DNA from: Candidatus Epulonipiscium sp.
GTDB lineage: Bacteria > Bacillota_A > Clostridia > Lachnospirales > Cellulosilyticaceae
Assembly (NCBI GenBank): GCA_012841565.1
Contig: DUUM01000408.1
Location: forward strand, 62,001 to 126,000
Direction: 5' to 3'
DNA length: 64,000 nt
Shown: piece after piece, positions 46,021 to 55,271 of the stretch
Position numbering within the stretch: the stretch's first letter is position 1
How the letters are laid out: each line of letters starts with the position of its first letter
The notes under the pieces: generated by a model
Seen by the model: the letters and a program-made list of their open reading frames with translations, nothing else
Database searches by the model: none
Told to the model about the DNA's origin: nothing
Program-made: the position numbers and the translations under genes

Positions 46021-47642
46021 TTATTTAGAACGGTTATAAGCATCCATACGAATTTCAATAAGTCTTTCAAGTCCCATGGCGTTAAGTTGGCTTATATACT
46101 CGCCCCACTCTTCTTCTATTCCACCATCCATGATCCATTTAGCACGCATGTGTAAGACATACCCACCTATATCTGTACCTATAATTGCTAGTTCTTCTGT
46201 TTCTTCTTCCGTATAAATTAAACTAGGGAATGGTTCTGTAACGTACTGATCAGATAGTTTACTAATCTCTAACTTAAAACCATCACCTGAGTCTTTATTT
46301 AAAATAATCTTATCTGTAAAATCTGGATCAACAAACTTTGGTCCGAAATCCCTAAAACTTTGATCCCAATACCAGGCATCCGCACTTGTACCTTCTGGCG
46401 GCGTATTGAGGATGTATGTTCCATCATCATTTTTATTTATAACCGTTCCAATAGCACCCCAGAAGTTCTGAATACTGGCTTCATTAGTATAAAATTCATC
46501 AAGCCAACGTGCTGCAACTTCAGGATTTTTACAAGCTGTTGTAATAACTGCTTCATTACGCATAATACTAAATACGCCATCCTTATCCCCACCTGCATAT
46601 CTTTGTCCATCTGGCCCTGCAAGAGGTGGAATTGCCACATATTGATCACTCCATTTACCCATAACTGAATCTGGTGTCCATTGGAATGTAAGCCCTATAA
46701 GCGGTGCAGATTCATCCACATATTTACCTGTTAACATAGAGTCATCTTGTGTAAATATTTCAGGGTCTATACTCCCATCTGCATACAAGCTATGAACCCA
46801 TCCAATGGCTTCTTTATACCTTTCTGAAGTTGGGAAAAAGAAAGCTTCCCCATCTAATATAGACATCGACGTTTCATTAATATCTGTTATTCCAAAAGGA
46901 TTCAGTAAATCCACATGTATATCCCCGTTACTACTAAAAGGAATCTCATCATTAGGATCACCGTTACCGTTAGCATCTTGTTCTTTAAATGCCTTAAGTA
47001 CCTTTGCTAAGTCCTCATATGTATCAGGAATCTCAAGACCTAAATTATCAAGCCAAGTCTTGTTAATAATTGGCTGATTACGGGTCATGGGTCTAGCCGG
47101 AAGATTTTTGCTAAGGAGTAAATATTTCCATCTGGAAATGTTGAAACTGTTCTAAATGCTGGATACGTCTCCATGGCATGTTTATAGTTCGGCATATTAT
47201 TTTCAATTAAATCATCTAGCGGTACAAAAAAATCAAGATTTTTAAGAATATCGCCATCATTTACTGTTCCACTTCCAAGGAAGATATCTGGTAAATTCCC
47301 ACCTGCAAGGAGGATGCTTTTTTGCTCTCCCCAATCATTACTTGATGCTACTGTCCAATTAATTTTAACATTAGAATTTTTTTCAAGATCAATGAGCCAT
47401 TGATTTTGTGCAAATGAATCTCCCATATCACCCCAACGCATAGTCATTACAGTTAGTTCCACCGGTTCATTTACAATTGGCATACCCGTTGCATTAAAGT
47501 TACTATCATCACCGGCAACCTGTCCAACTTCTGTCCCGGGTGTTGAACTCTTCCCTTTATCAGCTTTACCACATCCAGCAAAACTGGTGAGTGTTAAAGT
47601 TGCCACCAATAAAAGACTAACTCGTTTTAATACTAGTTTCAT
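46021..47642 (-). pseudogene. Sugar ABC transporter binding lipoprotein, frameshifted
   Basis: Two frames make one family 1 extracellular binding protein (LplA-like, ~540 residues). The first, 47642-47085, has a signal peptide with lipobox SFAGC and runs to SLAKIFRLDP then TGA. The second, from 47088 to 46021, begins in MTRNQPIINKTWLDNLGLEIP. Adding one base to the five-A run at 47105-47109 restores SLAKNLPARPMTRNQ, the expected family sequence. So a one-base loss in a homopolymer breaks the gene. A sequencing error is possible, but the next gene upstream is also broken. Confidence 0.85.
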
Positions 47643-47694
47643 AATATCTCCCCTTTTTTAATATTAATCAATATGGTTAAGGCCCTTTGGCCAA

Positions 47695-48240
47695 TTACCC
47701 TTTAACAGCACCAATCATTACTCCTTGATTAAAATGCTTTTGCACAAAAGGATAAAAGCACATAATAGGAACGGTCGATACAATAATAGCAGCATACCGC
47801 ATAAGGTTTGCTTTTCGTATTGCTAATTGTGCTGCTTCACCAGTACCCATAGCAAATTGCATCTGATTAGTAATAAGTATATTACGTAAAATAAGTTGCA
47901 GTGGATATAGGTCTGCATCTTGTAAATAAATCAAAGCATTGAAATATGAATTCCATTGTCCCACTGCCGTCCATAATGCAATAACTGCAATAATAGCTTT
48001 AGAAAGTGGTAAAACCATTGTAAAGAAAAATTGTAAATTTCCACATCCGTCAATTTGAGCCGCGTCCCATAAATCTTCTGGAAGACTATTACTAAAGAAT
48101 GTCCTAGCGACAATAACATTGTAAATTGATACCGAAAACGGCAAAACCATAACCCAAAATGTATTATATAAATTTAAGTCCTTAACAACTAAAAATGTTG
48201 GTATCAAACCGCCATTAAAAAACATGACAAAAAGAAACAT
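47695..48240 (-). pseudogene. Sugar ABC permease (LplC type), 5'-truncated
   Basis: 181 residues equal to the last ~60% of a ~295-residue permease. It starts abruptly at FLFVMFFNGGLIPTFLVVKDL, normally near residue 110, and retains the EAA loop DAAQIDGCGNLQFFFTMVLPLSKA and the C-terminal FNQGVMIGAVKG. No ribosome site precedes its first ATG; the sequence upstream belongs to a different, plus-strand gene remnant. Could not insert or function normally. Confidence 0.85.
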
Positions 48241-48243
48241 AAA

Positions 48244-48675
48244 GGTAAAACAAAACTAGTCATTCATGCTCCAAAAGGAGATTTAGATGTTATACCATCA
48301 AAAAGAAAGTATCGTTTTATAATTTATGGTCTTTCAAATATTGGGAATATAACTGCTTTATGTAATAATAATACGATCCCCTTTACCAGCAACTACAAAG
48401 AAGATTATAATCAGTTAATAATCGACCTTGATCCAATGGATTCTTCTTCTGAGTATTTACTCGTAATTGAGAATGGTAATGAACTTAAACCTAATAATAT
48501 TGTCCTAGAATCCTTTAATCTATTGCAAAAAGCTCAAATAAAATTTGATTTAAAAACTCAAATTCTCACAATAATTAAAAAGCATCATAATACCACACAA
48601 CTTTCAGGTGAATTGCAAGCATTACATCTTGATAAGAACTTACTAGGCTCTTTGTTGGAAATTATCACAGCATAA
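48244..48675 (+). pseudogene. C-terminal fragment of a GH31-like glycosidase
   Basis: Open plus-strand frame of 143 codons without a start, beginning GKTKLVIHAPKGDLDVIPSKRKYRFIIYG. This resembles the beta-sandwich tail of family 31 alpha-glucosidases/xylosidases. Its 5' end abuts the truncated permease within a few bases, marking a rearrangement joint. Assignment to GH31 is by pattern and should be checked. Confidence 0.6.
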
Positions 48676-48694
48676 AACTTAATGTCAGGTATAC

Positions 48695-48736
48695 AAATAG
48701 GCACCAATGAAACCATGGTTTCATTGGTGCCTATTT
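48695..48736. terminator. Bidirectional terminator, 42-base perfect palindrome
   Basis: AAATAGGCACCAATGAAACC and its exact complement meet at CCATGG. Serves the plus-strand remnant and the end of the minus-strand oxidoreductase gene at 48763. Confidence 0.8.
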
Positions 48737-48762
48737 GCTTCTAAAGACAATTTAATTAGTTC

Positions 48763-49788
48763 TTAGAATTTAATTGTCTTCCGTTGTTTCCCTGATTCAT
48801 ATATTCCACAAATCATTGCTTGTGTTTTGATTGCCTCACGGCCATTAATCACTGGTTCCTCACCTTTAGACAAAGCCTCATAAAATAGATTAATTTGTTT
48901 AATATGGCTAACACCCCAATATTGCTTAACATCACCATATTCGAAGTTTTCAGTAGGATCTGCATCCGCACTATACTCTCTGGCATCGTTAAATCTTATG
49001 GTTGCCTTATCTGCTACCATCTTAGCAATTCCATTTTCACAGTATAGCTCAATCTCTACTGGCGCATCATAACCATAATAATTAACAGCATGAAAGGCTG
49101 TGGTAACGCCATTCTTATATTTAATCATACCCTCTGCAGAATCTTCTACTTGTATAACTGCATGGCCCCTATTAGAAATATTGGCATCTATGCTCTCTAT
49201 TTCATCATCTATAAACCAACGAACTAAGTCCATAGTGTGAATAGCTTGGTCAATAATAACGCCACCACCTTCTTTGTCCCAGGTACCTTTCCAATCACTT
49301 TTACCATAGTACTCATCTGAACGATTCCAAGTCACCGAAAGCTTAGTTGTAATAATTTTACCTAGCTCCCCACTTTCAAGTGTTTCCTTAATAAGCCTGG
49401 ATCCTGGGTTATAACGATTTTGAAATATAACGCCCAGTGTTTTTTTATTATCTTCAGCAGCTTTAACCATATCTTCTGCATCTTTAAAATCAATTGACAT
49501 AGGTTTTTCCGTCATAACATGTAGCTTTTTATTTAAAGCATATATAGCAACAGGCGCATGCAAGTAATGTGGCAAGCAAATATGAAGAACATCCAAATTT
49601 TCTTTATCAATCATTTCTTTATAATCCGCGTACCCATTACAATTAAATTCTACTGATGCTTTTTTTACCCTGTCTTCTTTATTATCACAGACAGCTACTA
49701 GCTCACAGTTTTCATTATTAATAACCGGAAGAGCATGCATTGGAAATATATTCCCAATGCCTACTATTCCTACCCTAAACTTTTTCAT
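48763..49788 (-). CDS. Gfo/Idh/MocA-family oxidoreductase
   Basis: 341 residues from the ATG at 49788, which overlaps the upstream stop (TAATG). NAD(P)-dependent sugar or cyclitol dehydrogenase family. Rossmann motif VGIVGIGNIFPMHA, the family EKP in HVMTEKPMSID, and GGVIIDQAIHTMDLVRW in the C-terminal domain with the usual catalytic H (and D). Last gene of a four-gene unit with two isomerase-like enzymes and a second oxidoreductase. Substrate unknown; inositol- or rare-sugar-type catabolism is likely. Confidence 0.87.
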   Translation of the reverse strand: MKKFRVGIVGIGNIFPMHALPVINNENCELVAVCDNKEDRVKKASVEFNCNGYADYKEMIDKENLDVLHICLPHYLHAPVAIYALNKKLHVMTEKPMSIDFKDAEDMVKAAEDNKKTLGVIFQNRYNPGSRLIKETLESGELGKIITTKLSVTWNRSDEYYGKSDWKGTWDKEGGGVIIDQAIHTMDLVRWFIDDEIESIDANISNRGHAVIQVEDSAEGMIKYKNGVTTAFHAVNYYGYDAPVEIELYCENGIAKMVADKATIRFNDAREYSADADPTENFEYGDVKQYWGVSHIKQINLFYEALSKGEEPVINGREAIKTQAMICGIYESGKQRKTIKF

Positions 49789-50753
49789 TACGCCCACCAC
49801 ATATCGCCTTGTGTTTCAAATATAATGGCTTCTTTCAGACAATCTATAGCCTTTTCAAGGCCTTCTTCTCTTGTCATTAAGCTATCTTCATGCTCAATAC
49901 TAAGGGATCCTTCATATCCTGACATACGTAGTTCGCTCGTAATTTCTTTCCACACACTTACATCATGACCATATCCGACTGAGCGGAAGACCCAAGAACG
50001 TCCTGCCTCATCACCATAATGCTTTGTATCAAGCACACCATTTATAGCTGTATTATACTTGTCAATCTTTGTATCTTTAGCATGGAAGTGATAGATAGCA
50101 CCCTTAAGGTTACGGATAGCTGCTACTGGGTCAATACCTTGCCACCACAGATGGGATGGATCAAAGTTTGCCCCTATAACCTCTCCTACTGCATTACGTA
50201 ATTTCCATAAGGTATAAGGATTATAGACACTAAATCCTGGGTGCATTTCTATGGCAACTTTTGTAACACCATGACTTTTTGCAAACTCAGCTGCCTTTTT
50301 CCAGTAAGGAATTAAAACATCATTCCACTGGTACTCTAGCATCTCAGTGTAAATATCTGGCCAAGCACATGTAATCCAGTTTGGCTGTTTAGCACCTTCA
50401 TATCCTCCTGGACAACCAGAGAATGTAACCACTGTATCAAGTCCTAATTTTTCAGCTAATAGGACTGCATCAACAAAATCTTGATGATCTTGGGCTGCTA
50501 TTTCTGCATTAGGATGAACTGGATTTCCGTGAACACTAAGAGCCGAAATCTCTATATTATACTTTTTAAATAATCCCTTAAATTCTTCAAACTTAGCTTC
50601 ATCTGCTAATAACTCCTTAGGGTTACAGTGAGCTTTACCCGGGTTCCCCCCCGCTCCTATTTCTACTGCTTGGACCCCGAGTGGTGCAAGATAAGATAGT
50701 GTTTCTTCCAAAGTCTTATTGCCGAATAATACTGCAAATACGCCTAATTTCAT
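49788..50753 (-). CDS. Sugar phosphate isomerase/epimerase family protein
   Basis: 321 residues, xylose-isomerase-like TIM barrel. Metal-ligand regions: VAIEMHPGF, GANFDPSHLWWQG, YHFHAKDTKID and LSIEHEDS. Such enzymes epimerise or isomerise keto-sugars or dehydrate inosose. ATG at 50753 following a good ribosome site; stop overlaps the next start. Sits between two oxidoreductase genes, consistent with an oxidise-epimerise-reduce scheme. Confidence 0.87.
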   Translation of the reverse strand: MKLGVFAVLFGNKTLEETLSYLAPLGVQAVEIGAGGNPGKAHCNPKELLADEAKFEEFKGLFKKYNIEISALSVHGNPVHPNAEIAAQDHQDFVDAVLLAEKLGLDTVVTFSGCPGGYEGAKQPNWITCAWPDIYTEMLEYQWNDVLIPYWKKAAEFAKSHGVTKVAIEMHPGFSVYNPYTLWKLRNAVGEVIGANFDPSHLWWQGIDPVAAIRNLKGAIYHFHAKDTKIDKYNTAINGVLDTKHYGDEAGRSWVFRSVGYGHDVSVWKEITSELRMSGYEGSLSIEHEDSLMTREEGLEKAIDCLKEAIIFETQGDMWWA

Positions 50754-50771
50754 AATGAAACCTCCTATATA

Positions 50772-51521
50772 CTATTGTGCTATTTTTAATTTTCTTAAGT
50801 TTTCTAAACTGATTTGAATGCTTTCAAAAGGATCTATACTGTATTCCTCTTGCTCTACAATAATCCACTCTACGTGGGCATTTTTAGCAACCTTTTCAAT
50901 TCCTGCAAAATTTACAAGTCCTGTTCCTACTTCTACCTGCCTAAACTCTGGACTCGTTACATAGTCTTTAGCGTGTAATAAAGGACAACGCCCACTATAT
51001 TTCTCTACATATGCCACTTCATCAACCCCACCTCTAGAAACCCAACACAGGTCTAGTTCTGCTTTTACATACTCAGGGTTTGTCTTTGAAAATAATAAAT
51101 CTAAAATATACTCTCCCTCTATTTTAACAAATTCGTGATCATGGTTATGATATGAGAAAGTAATACCTTCTGCTTTGCAAGTTTTTCCGACTTTATTTAA
51201 AGTACTCGCTAATTTCTCTACGTCTTCTATCCCTTCAAAGGTTGCCCAAGGGCACACTATATGAGTCATTCCTAGGACTTTAGCATAGTCAATTTCTTCT
51301 TCCAAATTATTTTCTAGCCTATCTAGTGGCACGTGAGCACTTACTGCTTTAAGGCCTAACCTCTTAAGATGTTCTTTCATCTGTATGGCTTCTATATCTC
51401 CATATCCTGCAAATTCTACGCCCTGATACCCCATCTTAGCTACTTTTTCTAATGCCCCAACAAAGTCCTTTTTAGTTTCATCTTTCAATGAATATAATTG
51501 AATCCCAACTGGAAATCCCAT
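50772..51521 (-). CDS. Sugar phosphate isomerase/epimerase family protein
   Basis: 249 residues, a second and shorter xylose-isomerase-like TIM barrel. QLYSLKDETKKDF near the start, FSYHNHDHEF, AELDLCWVSRGG and LHAKDYV carry the metal and substrate residues; WIIVEQEEYS is at the C-terminal face. Different subgroup from the neighbour, so the two probably act on successive intermediates. Thirteen bases after the 51534 gene. Confidence 0.87.
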   Translation of the reverse strand: MGFPVGIQLYSLKDETKKDFVGALEKVAKMGYQGVEFAGYGDIEAIQMKEHLKRLGLKAVSAHVPLDRLENNLEEEIDYAKVLGMTHIVCPWATFEGIEDVEKLASTLNKVGKTCKAEGITFSYHNHDHEFVKIEGEYILDLLFSKTNPEYVKAELDLCWVSRGGVDEVAYVEKYSGRCPLLHAKDYVTSPEFRQVEVGTGLVNFAGIEKVAKNAHVEWIIVEQEEYSIDPFESIQISLENLRKLKIAQ

Positions 51522-51533
51522 ATGCCACTCTCC

Positions 51534-52643
51534 CTATTCGCTAGTTGGTTGACCATCTTTAAAGAAAACTGGTTTTTTAGTTTTTGCTGAATTATAAATT
51601 GCTTCTAATATTTCTGTAACGACCAATGCTTCTTCTGGTTTTACAAGTGGATCTGTGTCGTTTATAACTGAATCAAGCCACATTCTAGCTTCTAATACCT
51701 CTGGCGTATCCCCTTCTGAGTCATAAAAATCAACACCACCTGCATCTAATGCTGGTTTTTTTGTATAAAACTTATCGAGGTCTTCTCCATTAATACGAAG
51801 CCCATCTGCCATATCAGCACCTGCTAATGTTCCGCAAAGTGTGGTCTTAGCTTCTCCTACGTCTAAGGTATTAAGTGCCCAGCTTGATTCTAAGATAATC
51901 GTTGATCCGTCCTCCATTGTAATAAAAGCAAAAGCCGAATCCTCCACAGTATATTCTTCTTGGTTCCAAGGACCAAAGCTATTAGCTTTACTAGTTCTAC
52001 CTTCCCAAGCTTTATACACATTACCCATAACGCTTTTTACTTTGTAATTATTCATCTCCCATAAAGTCAAGTCTAAAGCATGAGTTCCTATATCAATAAG
52101 TGGCCCTCCGCCTTGCTCTTCCTCGTTTAAGAAAACACCCCATGTAGGAACTGCCCTTCTACGAATAGCATGTGCTTTAGCAAAGTAAATATCTCCTAAA
52201 TCTCCTCTTTCACAAGCAGCCTTTAAATATTGTGAATCTGATCTAAAACGATTTTGATAACCAACCGTTAATTTCTTGCCTGTCTTTTTTGCTACCTCTA
52301 GCATTTTTCTAGCATCAGCTGCTGTTTTTGCCATTGGCTTTTCACACATAACATGCTTATCACTTTCTAGTGCATCTATGGTAATAAAGCTATGACTTAG
52401 GTTAGGTGTACAAACATGAATGACTTCAATATCTTTATCTTTCAGTAACTCTTTATAATCTGTATATACTTTTGCACCTTCAGCGCCGAATTCCTTTGCA
52501 GCCTTTTCAGCTCTCTCCGGGATAATATCACAAAAAGCTACCATTTGAGCATTTTCTACCTTTGATAATGCTGGCATATGCTTACCATTTGCTATACCAC
52601 CACAACCAATAATACCTATTTTAACAATTCTATCACTCATCAT
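51534..52643 (-). CDS. Gfo/Idh/MocA-family oxidoreductase
   Basis: 369 residues. Rossmann motif IGIIGCGGIANGKHMPAL, HVMCEKPMAKT and the catalytic-region GGGPLIDIGTHALDLTLWEM. Two in-frame ATGs at 52643 and 52640 follow GGAGAG. First gene of the four-gene catabolic unit, divergent from the AraC regulator. Substrate unknown. Confidence 0.88.
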   Translation of the reverse strand: MMSDRIVKIGIIGCGGIANGKHMPALSKVENAQMVAFCDIIPERAEKAAKEFGAEGAKVYTDYKELLKDKDIEVIHVCTPNLSHSFITIDALESDKHVMCEKPMAKTAADARKMLEVAKKTGKKLTVGYQNRFRSDSQYLKAACERGDLGDIYFAKAHAIRRRAVPTWGVFLNEEEQGGGPLIDIGTHALDLTLWEMNNYKVKSVMGNVYKAWEGRTSKANSFGPWNQEEYTVEDSAFAFITMEDGSTIILESSWALNTLDVGEAKTTLCGTLAGADMADGLRINGEDLDKFYTKKPALDAGGVDFYDSEGDTPEVLEARMWLDSVINDTDPLVKPEEALVVTEILEAIYNSAKTKKPVFFKDGQPTSE

Positions 52644-52784
52644 TATCTCTCCTTTTGGGTAGTTATTATAATTATATTTACCTTAAGTCTAGCATTTCTT
52701 ATATTTATTGTATATAATTTAAATAAACAAAAGTATAACTATTTTTACCTTCTATAGATAATCACTCTGAAAGGATGCTGCTTT

Positions 52785-53672
52785 ATGCCAACACCTTATT
52801 ATGAATCTGAAAAACTTCCCCTCTCTAAATCCTCTGTTTCACTATGCAATTTATCTTCTAGCGACCAGAATAATCAAGATTATCATGTGGCCCCTCATTG
52901 GCATACTAGTGTTGAATTGCTGTATTTTTTACAAGACAGTGCTACGGTTTGTGTAGGCTCTAACTACTATAAGGTTAAATCCGGGGATTTAATCATTATC
53001 AATGCAGGAGAAGTACATTCTGTCTCAGGTTATAAAGGTGGAACACCTACCCATTTTGTATTAAAAATATTGCCTGAGCTTTTATATATCTCACAAAATG
53101 ATTCTTTCGATGCAAACTACTTGCTACCTTTTACTATTTCTGGTTTTACTCAACACCGACTCATTAGTAAGGATCACTTACACGGCAGTCAAGTGGTTCC
53201 GCTTATGAATGAGATTTATAGCGAATTTAATACCAAACAATTTGGCTATGAATTATCAATTCAAGCTAATATCAATACAATCTTCCTTTGGATCTTAAGA
53301 TATTGGCAATCTCAAGGAATGCAAATAGAACAATTATTTCTCCAAAATAGTCAGGATTATACACGGCTCAAAACACTTTTTAAGTATGTACAAAATCACT
53401 ATCATGAACCCATTCATGTTGCAGATATGGCTGACCTTTGCAATATGAATTACAGTTATTTTTCTAGGTACTTTAAGAAATTAACAGGCAAAACCTTTGT
53501 TGAATATGTAAATTATATACGCCTAACGGAAGCTGAAAAACTATTACTCACGACAAACTTGAATGTTACTCAGATTGCCTTTGCCACTGGATTTTCTAGC
53601 GCTAGCTACTTTATTAAAATATTTAAAAAACAAAAGGGCCTTTCCCCTAATAAAATGAGAAACACCTATTGA
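52785..53672 (+). CDS. AraC-family regulator
   Basis: 295 residues. An N-terminal cupin-like ligand domain (HVAPHWHTSVELLYFL, VKSGDLIIINAGEVHSV) is followed by the double helix-turn-helix at the C-terminus (HVADMADLCNMNYSYFSRYFKKLTGKTF and NVTQIAFATGFSSASYFIKIFKKQKGLSPNKMR). Probably senses the sugar handled by the divergent four-gene unit and activates it. ATG at 52785 after GAAAGGA. Confidence 0.9.
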   Translation: MPTPYYESEKLPLSKSSVSLCNLSSSDQNNQDYHVAPHWHTSVELLYFLQDSATVCVGSNYYKVKSGDLIIINAGEVHSVSGYKGGTPTHFVLKILPELLYISQNDSFDANYLLPFTISGFTQHRLISKDHLHGSQVVPLMNEIYSEFNTKQFGYELSIQANINTIFLWILRYWQSQGMQIEQLFLQNSQDYTRLKTLFKYVQNHYHEPIHVADMADLCNMNYSYFSRYFKKLTGKTFVEYVNYIRLTEAEKLLLTTNLNVTQIAFATGFSSASYFIKIFKKQKGLSPNKMRNTY

Positions 53673-53700
53673 TTAATATCAATAGGTGTTTCTCATTTTA
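53651..53700. terminator. Bidirectional terminator with 23-bp perfect stem
   Basis: TAAAATGAGAAACACCTATT... pairs without mismatch to its complement across a 4-base loop. It includes the last codons and stop of the AraC gene and abuts the stop of the convergent gene at 53701. Confidence 0.9.
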
Positions 53701-54777
53701 TTAGTCTATTTTTTTAAAGGCCGGTAGCAACCCTACCTTTTGAAGCGTTTGTAGTACAATCACTAACACAGGGCCTATGACAAGCCCTATGACACCCATT
53801 GTCCTAAAGCCCAAGTACATAGCTATAATGGTTACCAGGGTATTAACGCCTATTTGAGTCGATAATATCCGTGGTTCTACAACCTGACGTACAATTATAA
53901 TCAACGCGTATATTCCCCCTAACCCAACAGCCATACTATACTTGCCCAGTATCACATTATATATTGCCCAAGGAACTAAGAACAATCCACTTCCAAAGAT
54001 AGGTAATGCGTCTACCACACCTATTATAATTGCTAATAATATCGCACTATGAACACCTAAGAGAAGAAACCCTATCAGGCAAACGGTCGTTGTTATACAC
54101 ATAAGAATTAACTGCGTACGTACATAGCCACCCAGTGCACCTATTAGATCATTTTTCAGTATTTTAGACTTTTCCCTCATGCTCATTGGTATTTGCGCCC
54201 CCAAGAACTCTTGAATAACAATATAATCCCTCGTCATAAAGAATATTGCTAAAAATGTTATAGTGACCAAGAATAAAATATTAGGTAATTTACTAACAAC
54301 ATTAATTGATCCTTTAGATACAAATGATCCTAAAAAACTAGCTAGATTCTGAAATAATTGATCTATTGTTTTTTCTAATGAAAGAGATGAATTAAAAGGT
54401 AATGCGCTAAATACATGCTTCGTTCTATCACTAATATTATTAAATGTTTCAAGTATTTCTTCTCTATATAACGGTATGCTTTGGTATAGATTATTGGCTT
54501 GTACAAAGATCTTCCGTCCCACGGCAGCAAGTCCCCAACTAATAGCAGAAAGCACTGTTACCATTGATAACATTGTGGCAATTCCTCTTTTCATTTGTAA
54601 TTTCTCATGAAGCCACTTTACAATTATTTGTAATCCAGATGCTATAATCCACGCCACAATAAATGGGGCCGTATAAGGGAGTAAGTATTTAATAAATAAA
54701 TATACCCCTAAAGCACCTAATGTCGTATATAAAATCTTTTTTCCACTTCTTTGATACCAATGTTCAATGTCATGCAT
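53701..54777 (-). CDS. AI-2E/PerM-family membrane protein (YtvI-like)
   Basis: 358 residues, seven or eight membrane helices. LPYTAPFIVAWIIASGLQIIVKWL, GVVDALPIFGSGLFLVPWAIYNVILGKY and VVEPRILSTQIGVNTLVTIIAMYLGFRTMG are typical of the YtvI branch, which includes a sporulation membrane protein of unknown transport role. Single gene. A second, more distant family member is at 58164. Confidence 0.86.
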   Translation of the reverse strand: MHDIEHWYQRSGKKILYTTLGALGVYLFIKYLLPYTAPFIVAWIIASGLQIIVKWLHEKLQMKRGIATMLSMVTVLSAISWGLAAVGRKIFVQANNLYQSIPLYREEILETFNNISDRTKHVFSALPFNSSLSLEKTIDQLFQNLASFLGSFVSKGSINVVSKLPNILFLVTITFLAIFFMTRDYIVIQEFLGAQIPMSMREKSKILKNDLIGALGGYVRTQLILMCITTTVCLIGFLLLGVHSAILLAIIIGVVDALPIFGSGLFLVPWAIYNVILGKYSMAVGLGGIYALIIIVRQVVEPRILSTQIGVNTLVTIIAMYLGFRTMGVIGLVIGPVLVIVLQTLQKVGLLPAFKKID

Positions 54778-54880
54778 TTTATCACCACCTGTTCTTATAT
54801 TAGAGTTTACCCATACTTTAACTATATTATCTTTCTTTTTAAATTATATCATACATAATCTGCTTTTTACTACATTTTTA

Positions 54881-54931
54881 AAACACCTATAGATTAAATG
54901 CGACTTATACGTATTTAATCTATAGGTGTTT
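54881..54931. terminator. Orphan terminator-like hairpin
   Basis: AAACACCTATAGATTAAAT and its exact complement (19 bp) around a 13-base loop, followed on the plus strand by CTTATTTTT. Resembles the 53651-53700 terminator (TAGGTGTTTCT-ATTTT). No intact gene ends here. Confidence 0.6.
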
Positions 54932-54934
54932 CTT

Positions 54935-55185
54935 ATTTTTCCCGTATACCCCTCGCCCATATGTACCCAACGTTTACTCTTTATAACTGTCCCTTCAAAC
55001 ATACTAAAAACTTCTCCTGTCATATCTGTTGTAAAAAACTTTGTTGCTACAGGAACTAAATGAACATATTATGTTTCATTCGCCACTTGATTTTAGCCGT
55101 AATCTTAAAAGGTTCCACATTAGGGTAGTATGATATTTCCTTGCATATGGCTAGAACACGTTCCTTGCTTCCTTGGTTTCTTCGC
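54935..55185 (-). pseudogene. Possible degraded coding remnant
   Basis: In the 494-base gap 54778-55271. The minus strand has two protein-like pieces in different frames, KERVLAICKEISYYPNVEPF... (about 55150-55075) and HLVPVATKFFTTDMTGEVFS... (about 55060-54935), broken by a frameshift near 55060. No family recognised. May be chance. Confidence 0.3.
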
Positions 55186-55199
55186 CTATATTAGATTTT

Positions 55200-55252
55200 C
55201 CATAAAAAAACAGTGCTGATAACCTGGACTACCCAAGTACCAACACTGTCAT
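55200..55252 (-). terminator. Terminator of the S-layer gene
   Basis: Minus strand ACAGTG ... CACTGT with imperfect inner pairing (TTGG/CCAG), then TTTTTTT, about 20 bases after the stop at 55272. Confidence 0.75.
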
Positions 55253-55271
55253 TTCTATAATTTAAATACGC

